Assembly: GCA_947440875.1 (NCBI GenBank)
Contig: CANETG010000177.1
Coordinates: 1-5,840, forward strand
Length of the DNA: 5,840 nt
DNA from: Bacteriovoracaceae bacterium
GTDB lineage: Bacteria; Bdellovibrionota; Bacteriovoracia; Bacteriovoracales; Bacteriovoracaceae
Direction: 5' to 3'
In this document: positions 1 to 5,840 of the stretch, in pieces
Layout: each line of letters opens with the position of its first letter
Position numbering within the stretch: position 1 is the first letter of the stretch
Made by a program: the position numbers and the translations under genes
The notes under the pieces: generated by a model
Told to the model about the DNA's origin: nothing
Databases searched by the model: none
The model's input: only the letters and a program-made list of their open reading frames with translations

Positions 1-566
1 ATGGTCAGAAAACTTCTCGCCGAGAGAGAAAATCTTTTGATGATATCGCCGATTTCTACAAAGTACCCCAGATGCACAGGAAAGTGATTGATATGAATTT
101 TCTCCGCCAGATCGGTGGAAGCTCTCTGACCGATGAAAGCATCTCGGTGAAAAATTATCAAGGAGACAGTAATGTGATTCCTGATTCCTATGTCCCTTTT
201 AGGAATACGATCATTCTTTCGCTCGCCGTTTCCTGGGCCGAAGTCATGGCGGCAACGATTCTTTACATCGGTGCCAATCACGAAGATTCTCCAGGGTATC
301 CGGATTGCCGTCCGTCTTTTTACGAAGCCTTTAACAAAGTGATTCAAGAAGGAACGAAGGCAACTGATATCAAAGTCATTACTCCCGTTATAAGCATGAA
401 GAAAAAAGACATTGTGCTCAAAGGAAAAGGTCTTAGAGTTCCTTTTGAACTTAGTTGGTCATGCTACCAAAGCTCAACAAAAGCATGTGGCAAATGTGAC
501 TCCTGCGCCCTGCGTCTGCGAGGCTTTATGGAAGCTGGTATGATAGATCCCATTGATTACCAATGA
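1..566 (+). CDS. queC: 7-cyano-7-deazaguanine (preQ0) synthase QueC, 5' end cut by window edge
   Basis: QueC converts 7-carboxy-7-deazaguanine, ammonia and ATP to preQ0, a cytoplasmic step in making the tRNA base queuosine. The reading frame is open from the left edge (first whole codon at 3), so the ATG at 72 is internal: the residues before it start GQKTSRRE, matching the family's (Y)GQ segment after the PP-loop. About 187 codons are visible; the ATP-binding SGGxDS loop and roughly 40 N-terminal residues lie outside the window. Seen in fragment numbering: the RQIGGSSLTD stretch, YVPFRNTI at about 63-70, GYPDCRP at about 97-103, and the zinc site C154, C162, C165 and C168 (codons at 462, 486, 495, 504) followed by LRLRGF. 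All four cysteines are present and the C-terminus is of normal form. No other queuosine genes are visible. Identification is near certain from these motifs. Confidence 0.96.
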   Translation, partial: GQKTSRRERKSFDDIADFYKVPQMHRKVIDMNFLRQIGGSSLTDESISVKNYQGDSNVIPDSYVPFRNTIILSLAVSWAEVMAATILYIGANHEDSPGYPDCRPSFYEAFNKVIQEGTKATDIKVITPVISMKKKDIVLKGKGLRVPFELSWSCYQSSTKACGKCDSCALRLRGFMEAGMIDPIDYQ

Positions 567-570
567 GGAG
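565..570 (+). promoter_or_regulatory. Shine-Dalgarno sequence that sets the start of the small secreted protein
   Basis: GAGGAG lies 7 nt before the ATG at 578 and overlaps the queC stop codon (TGA, 564-566). An earlier in-frame ATG at 563 overlaps the queC stop but has this site downstream of it and would put MRRYF in front of the signal peptide. The spacing favours 578. Confidence 0.75.
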
Positions 571-577
571 ATATTTT

Positions 578-871
578 ATGAAACTTATGACATTCATTTC
601 CCTATTCACTCTTAGCGTCTCTGTTTCCGCTCAGGACGGTGAACTGTTTGCCAAAGCAAAAGAGCAACAGTTATCAAACATCGACAAACGAATTACGTAT
701 CTGAACGAATTGAAAAGCTGTTTATCGGTTGCGTCTGATAAATCCGGCTTGAAAAAATGTCGTGAGGATCACCAGACGAAGGTTGAATCTCTTAAAAATG
801 ATAACGAATCCTGGAAAGAAGGAATGAAGTCTGAGAGAAAGAATAAACGCGAAGCAAGAAAAAAAGAATAG
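578..871 (+). CDS. Small secreted lysine-rich protein with a cysteine pair (hypothetical)
   Basis: I do not recognise this 97-residue protein. The start at 578 is chosen over the in-frame ATG at 563 because of the well-placed GAGGAG. It then begins MKLMTFISLFTLSVSVSAQ, a compact signal peptide with a likely signal peptidase I cleavage after the VSA at residue 18. The mature part of about 79 residues is almost entirely polar and probably helical: about 20 Lys/Arg and 15 Asp/Glu, with a basic tail rich in KNKREARKK. Two cysteines (C48 and C61), 13 residues apart, could form a disulfide in the periplasm and tie two helices into a hairpin. It follows queC by 11 nt and probably shares its transcript, but nothing links it to queuosine. 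Small secreted helical proteins like this are hard to assign; a periplasmic or cell-wall-binding role is only a guess. That it is a real gene is well supported by the signal peptide and ribosome site. Confidence 0.8.
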   Translation: MKLMTFISLFTLSVSVSAQDGELFAKAKEQQLSNIDKRITYLNELKSCLSVASDKSGLKKCREDHQTKVESLKNDNESWKEGMKSERKNKREARKKE

Positions 872-878
872 TCTCCGG

Positions 879-904
879 AAAGGGTACTCGAAAGAGTGCC
901 CTTT
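879..904 (+). terminator. Intrinsic terminator between convergent genes
   Basis: An 11-bp stem pairs AAAGGGTACTC (879-889) with GAGTGCCCTTT (894-904) around a GAAA tetraloop, with one G-U pair. On the plus strand the stem is followed by ATTATTTCTTC, so it is a good terminator for the queC pair. It sits in the 34-nt gap between two convergent genes and ends one base from the stop codon of the minus-strand gene. On the minus strand the U-rich run comes only about 14 nt after the stem, so function in that direction is less certain. Confidence 0.8.
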
Positions 905-905
905 A

Positions 906-2276
906 TTATTTCTTCAGTTTCTCGAGCGCTTTGATAATTTTTCTGAAATTTACATAGTCGTATTTTGAATGCGCCTTAAGAACGAAATCGTCAACTGAAG
1001 GCTCATCGTCTTTCAAGTAGTAGTAAGCGAATTCATTCGAAATGATAAAGAGTGCCGATAATGGTGAAATTTTTTCTGCTTTAAGGCCGAACGGAAATCC
1101 GTGACCATCAGGTTGCTCATGATGCTGGAAAGCCAAGTTATCCGTATCCGGAGGGGCCGTTTGAAAATACTTCTTGATCAGGAAAGCTGAGTCCTTGGGG
1201 TGCGCAAGGTACATTTTCTGATCTTCATCCGAGAGCGAATCTTTCATTTTCTCAAACTCATGGAGCCCAGAAATCGACAAAAGATTGGGACGTACTGCGA
1301 GCGTAATGTCGCAGAGAACCGACGCATAAACTAATTTATCCATCGTGCTTTTTGAAATCCAGTCTAATTGTTTGGCCAGGAGGCAAGAAATCAGACTTGT
1401 GAGATTCATCTTCTGAGTGAAGAATGCATACTCATCCTGCTTCTCTTTAAAAGCTTTCAGATAGTTTTCGACTGTCGTTTCTTTTTCTACCTGGTAGCGA
1501 ATTTTATCTACCGCACGATCAATGGTTTCTTTGAAGTCTTTATCTATGTGGACTTCGTTATCAATGCGGAGAATCTTTTGTTCGAATCTTTTTACCGGAG
1601 AATCAGACGCCCCTCTCAGGACAAATCGGAAATTATTCGCTCTTAAAAAAATCGAAATCTGGCTCTGGATTTGATTGATCACCCACATCGCCGTGGTTCG
1701 CTGGATGTAGAGGTACACGATTCCCTTCGACTTGTATTTTTTGATGTCTAAAAAATCCGTCGTATCATCCTCGTTAAAAATCTTGATGTACTTGTCATTT
1801 CCAATTCGGATAAAAAGATTCTTGTTGATTCCATCGAGGATCGAAAGGAAATCGATATCGATTCGCGAATAAGGAGTGTCATTGAGGAAGGGCGAACTTT
1901 TAAAAAGATCCTTCGCCTCATCGACAAGAGAATTAGGGAGTGATGCTTCATCGATGAGTTTAAACTGCTCAAGATGCTTTAAAAGTTCTTTCCCCTCTTC
2001 ACGGACTTCTTCAACGAGAATGATAATTCGCACTTTTTTCTGATGCTCTTTGAGATATCCCACAAAGTCCTCAAGGAGATACGAGTCGGAAGTGTAGTCG
2101 AAGACGATCATCGCCGGAGCGCCTTCAAGGTTTCGCAGGAAATTGAGTGCCTTCTCTTCATTTTCAAGTTCAGTCACATCAGTACGAAGAAGTGTCTCAA
2201 GGACAAACTTGAGAATCCCCCGCATGTAGGGAGAGCTCGAAATAACCAGAATAGGAATGTGTGAGTTTAATTCCAT
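906..2276 (-). CDS. Degenerate receiver plus degenerate HD-GYP domain protein
   Basis: A 456-residue cytoplasmic protein with no signal peptide or membrane segment. Residues about 7-125 look like a response-regulator receiver: D60 sits at the usual phosphoacceptor place (IVFDYTSD), but the acidic pair is S13-S14 and the conserved Lys before Pro114 is Leu. Residues about 138-220 form a small domain (FIRIGNDKYIKIFN, then YKSKGIVYLYI) that resembles one I recall before HD domains in Bdellovibrionota. Residues about 285-420 resemble HD-GYP, the c-di-GMP phosphodiesterase fold: H359 and HHEQPDGHGFP (385-395) are kept, but HD-GK has become C322-D323-I-T-L, the family's first helix His is not visible, and the late metal-binding Asp looks like N414. 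The GYP itself is GFP. It therefore probably binds a ligand or partner rather than hydrolysing c-di-GMP. The ATG overlaps the stop of the upstream lipoprotein gene by one base (TGATG) and has no clear Shine-Dalgarno sequence, so translation is probably coupled. Confidence 0.82.
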   Translation of the reverse strand: MELNSHIPILVISSSPYMRGILKFVLETLLRTDVTELENEEKALNFLRNLEGAPAMIVFDYTSDSYLLEDFVGYLKEHQKKVRIIILVEEVREEGKELLKHLEQFKLIDEASLPNSLVDEAKDLFKSSPFLNDTPYSRIDIDFLSILDGINKNLFIRIGNDKYIKIFNEDDTTDFLDIKKYKSKGIVYLYIQRTTAMWVINQIQSQISIFLRANNFRFVLRGASDSPVKRFEQKILRIDNEVHIDKDFKETIDRAVDKIRYQVEKETTVENYLKAFKEKQDEYAFFTQKMNLTSLISCLLAKQLDWISKSTMDKLVYASVLCDITLAVRPNLLSISGLHEFEKMKDSLSDEDQKMYLAHPKDSAFLIKKYFQTAPPDTDNLAFQHHEQPDGHGFPFGLKAEKISPLSALFIISNEFAYYYLKDDEPSVDDFVLKAHSKYDYVNFRKIIKALEKLKK

Positions 2277-3202
2277 CAGTAGAGCTGGACGAAGTCCCCT
2301 TCGGTCACAGATCCACCGGAATGAAGGATGCAGATCGCTCCGTTAGGCTCGAAATAATCTACCACCTCGAGAGTTCCTTTCACTTCCCCCTGAGACATGC
2401 CGATCATGGCACCGGATTCAGGGTCAAATATTTCCTGCCCTTCAGTGACAACCTTAAGAATGTCACCGAGATTAAGTCCCGAAGTTCTCCCTGCATTTAC
2501 GTAAATTCTTGTGCCTATAATTTTCGCCACACGCCCTAACCAGTCGAGTTTCGATCCGATCTTTACAACCCGAGGGACGATTTTTCTCACCGCAACTTTA
2601 ACTGAATACCGGAGGAGATCTTGGCGGTACGAAAGATTATCTTCTGATTCGGCTTTGTAAAATCTCAGGTTATCGTCCGAGATATCTCCATCGAGCGTTT
2701 CAGAGAAAAGCTCTTTATTCGAGAGAACATCGTAAACTTTTATTTCAATCACGGTTTCAGCGAGGGATTTGATTTTTCTTACGAATCCAATTTCATCACT
2801 TTTCTGGCGAACTCGTGCCTCTTTAATTCTCCCAAAGATCACAATATTCACGCCGGACATTTTTGCCTTACGAGCAAGCTGAGCGAGTTTGATTCCGCCG
2901 CCGGCGTAGATTTCCTTAGAATTTCCAAAGAGCGTTTCGGCCTCGGGATCTATGATGAATTCACGAGACTTATTTAATTCACGACGAAACTCTTCAGTCG
3001 CCGTGATCGCAAGATCATCCCCGCCCATCGGTGACTCATTATAAAAACCTAAGAGCGCTATTTTCTTTTTGATCGGACTGAATTCACTCACGCTGTTCAT
3101 GCGAGAGCTTTGACTAATTGGTTTTCTGCGTGTGATCGGAGCACAGGATGCAGCGATAAGAATCGCTATCAGAACAGATAGAAAACTTGAGATATGGGAC
3201 AT
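2276..3202 (-). CDS. Lipoprotein with CsgG-like N-terminal half and FlgT-like C-terminal domain
   Basis: A 308-residue exported protein. Residues 1-20 form a lipoprotein signal (FLSVLIAILIAASC) with C20 as the lipidated cysteine; position -3 is Ala rather than the usual Leu, so the lipobox is slightly weak. Ala at +2 would favour the outer membrane under the Lol rule. Residues about 45-210 follow the layout of CsgG/LpoB-type domains: KKIALLGF strand, a helix with EEFRREL, then VNIVIFGRIKEAR, then VIEIKVYDVLSNKELFSETL. Residues about 221-308 resemble the C-terminal domain of the flagellar protein FlgT: GRVAKIIGTRIYVNAG, SGLNLGDILKV, IFDPESGAMIG, ending in GDFVQLY. No CsgG pore-forming hairpin could be identified by eye. 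The start at 3202 has a strong Shine-Dalgarno sequence and gives an intact signal. It lies 17 nt after a secreted-protein gene and overlaps the next gene by one base. A role as an envelope or flagellar accessory lipoprotein is an inference from the fold. Confidence 0.75.
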   Translation of the reverse strand: MSHISSFLSVLIAILIAASCAPITRRKPISQSSRMNSVSEFSPIKKKIALLGFYNESPMGGDDLAITATEEFRRELNKSREFIIDPEAETLFGNSKEIYAGGGIKLAQLARKAKMSGVNIVIFGRIKEARVRQKSDEIGFVRKIKSLAETVIEIKVYDVLSNKELFSETLDGDISDDNLRFYKAESEDNLSYRQDLLRYSVKVAVRKIVPRVVKIGSKLDWLGRVAKIIGTRIYVNAGRTSGLNLGDILKVVTEGQEIFDPESGAMIGMSQGEVKGTLEVVDYFEPNGAICILHSGGSVTEGDFVQLY

Positions 3203-3208
3203 GACAAA

Positions 3209-3216
3209 TCCTTCCT
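3209..3216 (-). promoter_or_regulatory. Shine-Dalgarno sequence of the lipoprotein gene
   Basis: On the minus strand AGGAAGGA lies 6 nt before the ATG at 3202, in the 17-nt gap after the previous gene. It is among the strongest ribosome sites in the window and confirms the lipoprotein start, so this gene can be initiated independently of its upstream neighbour. Confidence 0.8.
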
Positions 3217-3219
3217 AAA

Positions 3220-4086
3220 CTACTCTTTCACCATTTTAATCAAATGACCTAAGGGAGTGACTTCATTTACTAACGAGTAGTTATAGGAAGATTTTAACTC
3301 TTTTACCTGTGACAATAAATCAGTAAACGATTTTTCCTCACCACGGAAATAAACCTTCATTTGTGCCTCTTTTGAAGCGAACTGGCTCATTTCGAACTGC
3401 AAACCCAGGGAGGTACCCCGAGATTGAAGAAGTTCCCCAAGTTTTGTGACGTCTCCGAGGTTGCGATGGCCGGAGATGACCAACTTGATTACTCGGTTTA
3501 AGGGCATCGAGCTTTCCATTTTTTGCACGAGCCCAGGGAAAGCTCCCAACGGAGTTTTGTAAACTCTGGTCACCAGACCTGAGTTTACCTCGGTTTGAGA
3601 AGCATTTAGCCACTCTTTCATTTCTTTCGGAAGAGTCATGTTGGCGATACTTCTTTTTGTATTCCCATCATGCAGATGAACTCTTCCGTCCCACTGATAA
3701 GACTGAATATTATTCCGAACTGATCTTCGGATGTAGAGGCTAATTTTTAACCAAAGGAAATTTTTATAACCGGTGTCTGGGGTCAGTACAATTTCTTCTG
3801 GTAATTTTTCTTCCCATTGAGATCGAAAAGAGAGACAAGCGGGATCGCAAACTTTTGCCTCTCCTACATTTTTAGGTGGATGTTCTTTGAGCCATTTTTC
3901 CCAGCTCTTTAGAAGAGGTGCCGTGAATTGGGATTCTTTTTCAAGGTCGATGTCTTTCCATTCAAACGAAAGAAGATTCACTTCACTCAATAGGTAAACG
4001 GCAGAGAACGCGGGACTTTCATGTACCGGAATAACTTCCTGCCCGAAGGCAGGAAGCATGAGAAAAAGAAGAAAAAGAGATCTCAC
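3220..4086 (-). CDS. Secreted protein of unknown function, translationally coupled to dnaE
   Basis: I do not recognise this 288-residue protein. It starts at a GTG (4086) that overlaps the dnaE stop as GTGA; GAGGAAG 7 nt upstream supports this start. The N-terminus MRSLFLLFLMLPAFGQ is a short signal peptide with likely cleavage after G15. The mature protein has no further membrane segment. Two cysteines close together (C80 and C84, VCDPAC) may form a small disulfide loop in the periplasm. The middle (about 105-150) looks strand-rich (FLWLKISLYIRR, WDGRVHLHDG). The C-terminal third (about 195-265) alternates strand and helix: VIKLVISGHRNLGDVTKLGELL, then GLQFEMSQFASKEAQMKVYF. This gives the impression of a compact alpha/beta domain, but I could not match it to a named family. 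Its place between dnaE and an envelope lipoprotein suggests it works with the lipoprotein; that is inference. The gene itself is certain from start signals and packing. Confidence 0.85.
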   Translation of the reverse strand: MRSLFLLFLMLPAFGQEVIPVHESPAFSAVYLLSEVNLLSFEWKDIDLEKESQFTAPLLKSWEKWLKEHPPKNVGEAKVCDPACLSFRSQWEEKLPEEIVLTPDTGYKNFLWLKISLYIRRSVRNNIQSYQWDGRVHLHDGNTKRSIANMTLPKEMKEWLNASQTEVNSGLVTRVYKTPLGAFPGLVQKMESSMPLNRVIKLVISGHRNLGDVTKLGELLQSRGTSLGLQFEMSQFASKEAQMKVYFRGEEKSFTDLLSQVKELKSSYNYSLVNEVTPLGHLIKMVKE

Positions 4087-5840
4087 TGTCTGACTTCCTC
4101 GATCTTGCCGTCGATGATGAATTGAACAGAGTTAGTGTTCAATACTTCATTGATCTTTGCTGCCATCTGAGGAGAAGGATTCACGAGGAAATTATCGTCG
4201 AGAGGTAATCTCGCCTTCCCTTCGGGCGACTCGAAAATGAAATGAATCGGCACAGAACCACGATACGAGAGAAGAATCTGCTTCACCTGTTGGAGAGAAT
4301 AGGAGTTAAGCTTTTCCATTGGTAAACTCACTCTTACCGAAGTGACACGGTTGTCAGACTCGTCTTTGAGGAGTGCCACTTTGTTTGGGAAAAACTTTTT
4401 AGGATCTTCCGTGAGATTGACCACACCGTGGAAGATGAGAGGTTCATCCATCGTCAAAAACTGCTGAAACTCTGCGAACGTACGAGGGAAAAACAAGCAC
4501 TCAATCTTTCCGTGCAAGTCTTCAATCGTAACGAAGGCCATCTTCTCCCCTTTTTTGGTGAGAATAACCTTCGATTCCGAAATCATACCCGCAACAACCA
4601 TGGTTCTTTTTGTTGGGTCATGTTCATCGGGAACGCGGCTAAAACCCTCGGGCTTAACCATCGTCGGGAGCTCTTGAATCTGTGCCAAATTCATCGAGGT
4701 AAGTTTTGTCATAATATCGCGGAACCGGAAAAGTGGGTGACCAGAGACATAGATCCCTAGGAGCTCTGCCTCGAGTGAAAGCATTTGTCTCTCGTCAAAC
4801 TCTTGAGATTCAGAAATGTGAAGTTCATCGGTCACCGACTGCTGCGAACCACCCATATCAAAAAGTGACGTCTGTCCCATGAGCTTATCTTCTTGGCGCT
4901 TTTCAGCGTAAGAAGTAATGAGCTCCATATTTTCGAGTAATGTTTTTCGGTTAAACTTTTCACAGGTACCGAAAGCTCCGACTTTGATGAGGGACTCAAG
5001 GACTCGCTTGTTCACCGCTTTTAGATTCACTCTTTCACAGAAATCGACAAATCCCTTGAAGGGTCCATTCTCAGTACGCTCGCGTACGATTTCTTCAACC
5101 GCACCTTCACCAACTCCTTTGATCGCCCCTAACCCGAACCGGATCGTCTGCCCAATCACGTTGAAGAGCCACAGCGATTCATTGATATCCGGCGGAAGGA
5201 TGTCGATCCCGCAGTCTTTCGCTTCTTGAATATAGGCGGTGATTTTGTCTTTATTGTTGATCTCTGTGCCCAACAAAGCAGCAAAGAACTGAGCAGGGTA
5301 ATATCTTTTGAGAAGTGCGGTCTGATAGGAAATAACTGAGTATGCAACCGCGTGCGATTTATTAAATCCATAGTTGGCGAATTCTTCCATCAATTCAAAA
5401 AGCGAAATGGCTTTGGCTTCATCAAAACCTCTGTCGACGGCACCCTTTCTGAAGATCTCCTTGTGCATCTGCATTTCTTCGGCTTTTTTCTTACCCATCG
5501 CACGGCGAAGCATGTCCGCTTGCCCGAGGGAGTACCCCGCGACCACACGAGCGATGTTCATCACCTGCTCTTGGTACACGATAATCCCGTAGGTATCTTT
5601 AAGAACCGGGGTCAATTCTTCGAAGCTGTAAGTTTCGGGTTTCAGTCCGTGCTTGATCTCCGCGAATTGAAGATGCATTCCCATACCCATCGGACCTGGA
5701 CGATAAAGGGCGTTGATCGCGGTGATATCATCGATCGTATCGGGCTTAATCCTCTTACACAGATCCTGCATCCCACTTGACTCGAGCTGAAAGACGCCCA
5801 CGGTATTTCCGTCAGAGATAATTTTGAAAACTTCAGGGTC
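4083..5840 (-). CDS. dnaE: DNA polymerase III alpha subunit DnaE, C-terminal half, 5' part cut by window edge
   Basis: The replicative polymerase subunit of the DNA polymerase III holoenzyme. The frame runs open to the right edge (first codon reads Asp, DPEVFKIISDGNTVGVFQLE), so the GTG at 5801 is internal; 585 codons are visible of a protein usually about 1,150. Missing are the PHP domain and the first two catalytic aspartates. Seen in fragment numbering: VFQLESSGM (16-24), the conserved PDTIDDITAINALYRPGP (about 33-50), which probably holds the third catalytic Asp, YQEQVM (89-94), LRRAMGKK (111-118), FNKSHAVAY (159-167) and PPDIN (216-220). A helix-hairpin-helix follows (GAIKGVGEGAVEEI, about 238-251), then a sliding-clamp binding motif QTSLF (323-327, bases 4860-4874), SGHPL (366-370), an OB-fold (about 413-490) and the C-terminal tau-binding type region (about 498-585). 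All of the visible conserved segments are intact; no intein is seen. Its stop overlaps the next gene, which makes it the visible head of a four-gene block. Confidence 0.97.
   Translation of the reverse strand, partial: DPEVFKIISDGNTVGVFQLESSGMQDLCKRIKPDTIDDITAINALYRPGPMGMGMHLQFAEIKHGLKPETYSFEELTPVLKDTYGIIVYQEQVMNIARVVAGYSLGQADMLRRAMGKKKAEEMQMHKEIFRKGAVDRGFDEAKAISLFELMEEFANYGFNKSHAVAYSVISYQTALLKRYYPAQFFAALLGTEINNKDKITAYIQEAKDCGIDILPPDINESLWLFNVIGQTIRFGLGAIKGVGEGAVEEIVRERTENGPFKGFVDFCERVNLKAVNKRVLESLIKVGAFGTCEKFNRKTLLENMELITSYAEKRQEDKLMGQTSLFDMGGSQQSVTDELHISESQEFDERQMLSLEAELLGIYVSGHPLFRFRDIMTKLTSMNLAQIQELPTMVKPEGFSRVPDEHDPTKRTMVVAGMISESKVILTKKGEKMAFVTIEDLHGKIECLFFPRTFAEFQQFLTMDEPLIFHGVVNLTEDPKKFFPNKVALLKDESDNRVTSVRVSLPMEKLNSYSLQQVKQILLSYRGSVPIHFIFESPEGKARLPLDDNFLVNPSPQMAAKINEVLNTNSVQFIIDGKIEEVRQ
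4094..4100 (-). promoter_or_regulatory. Shine-Dalgarno sequence inside the dnaE 3' end, for the GTG-started gene
   Basis: On the minus strand GAGGAAG lies 7 nt before the GTG at 4086 and falls within the last codons of dnaE. It supports the GTG start and, with the GTGA stop/start overlap at 4083-4086, points to coupled translation of the two genes. Confidence 0.75.

Noticed and set aside
72..74. ATG at 72 as the start of queC
   Set aside because: The frame is open to the left edge and the residues before it match the QueC family, so this is an internal methionine of a gene cut by the window.
1368..1646. Plus-strand frame opposite the HD-GYP-like gene
   Set aside because: It has no start signal or recognisable domain and is antisense to a gene with clear family motifs. 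The plus-strand frames at 2043-2264 and 2261-2539 were dropped for the same reason.
3408..3424. Short GC-rich near-palindrome around GGAGGTACCCC
   Set aside because: It sits inside a coding region, is short, and has no U-run or second copy, so it is likely chance.
3338..3613. Second minus-strand frame of 91 codons inside the secreted-protein gene
   Set aside because: It overlaps the well-supported 288-residue gene in another frame, has no ribosome site that I could see, and its product shows no signal or domain.
5352..5780. Plus-strand open frame of 142 codons opposite dnaE
   Set aside because: It lies wholly antisense to strongly conserved dnaE motifs, has no recognisable domain, and is best explained as a shadow of dnaE codon use. 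The same holds for the plus-strand frames at 4428-4760, 4918-5229 and 5374-5592.

Overview
This 5.84 kb window looks like chromosomal DNA of a moderate-to-low-GC Gram-negative bacterium (GC in the low-to-mid 40s by eye). It carries housekeeping genes (a queC-type preQ0 synthase and the replicative polymerase dnaE) and several exported proteins typical of a two-membrane cell: a lipoprotein and two signal-peptide proteins. Two things suggest a Bdellovibrionota / Bacteriovorax-like predator: a degenerate HD-GYP protein with a Phe in the GYP motif, and a middle domain resembling one I recall in front of HD domains in that group. This placement is an inference of moderate confidence, made without a database search.

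Layout. The plus strand (1-871) holds the 3' part of queC, cut by the left edge, followed by a small secreted, lysine-rich protein gene. The two are 11 nt apart, and the Shine-Dalgarno sequence of the second overlaps the queC stop codon. A GAAA-capped hairpin (879-904) lies in the 34-nt gap between this pair and the oppositely oriented block and probably ends transcription from the left.

The minus strand (906-5840) is one tightly packed block. In transcription order it contains dnaE (3' part, cut by the right edge), a signal-peptide protein of unknown function, a CsgG/FlgT-like lipoprotein, and a protein with a degenerate receiver and a degenerate HD-GYP domain. The joins are a 4-bp GTGA overlap, a 17-nt gap with a strong Shine-Dalgarno sequence, and a 1-bp TGATG overlap. 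The block is therefore probably one transcript, with translational coupling at two of the joins.

How the genes may work together. The three genes after dnaE look like a set: one periplasmic or surface protein, one probable outer-membrane lipoprotein with folds seen in secretion and flagellar accessory proteins, and one cytoplasmic protein that looks like a signalling scaffold that has lost catalytic and phosphorylation residues. Their coupling to the replicative polymerase gene is the most notable feature of the window. No mobile elements, CRISPR arrays, tRNA or rRNA genes were seen, and no stretch longer than 34 nt lacks a gene.
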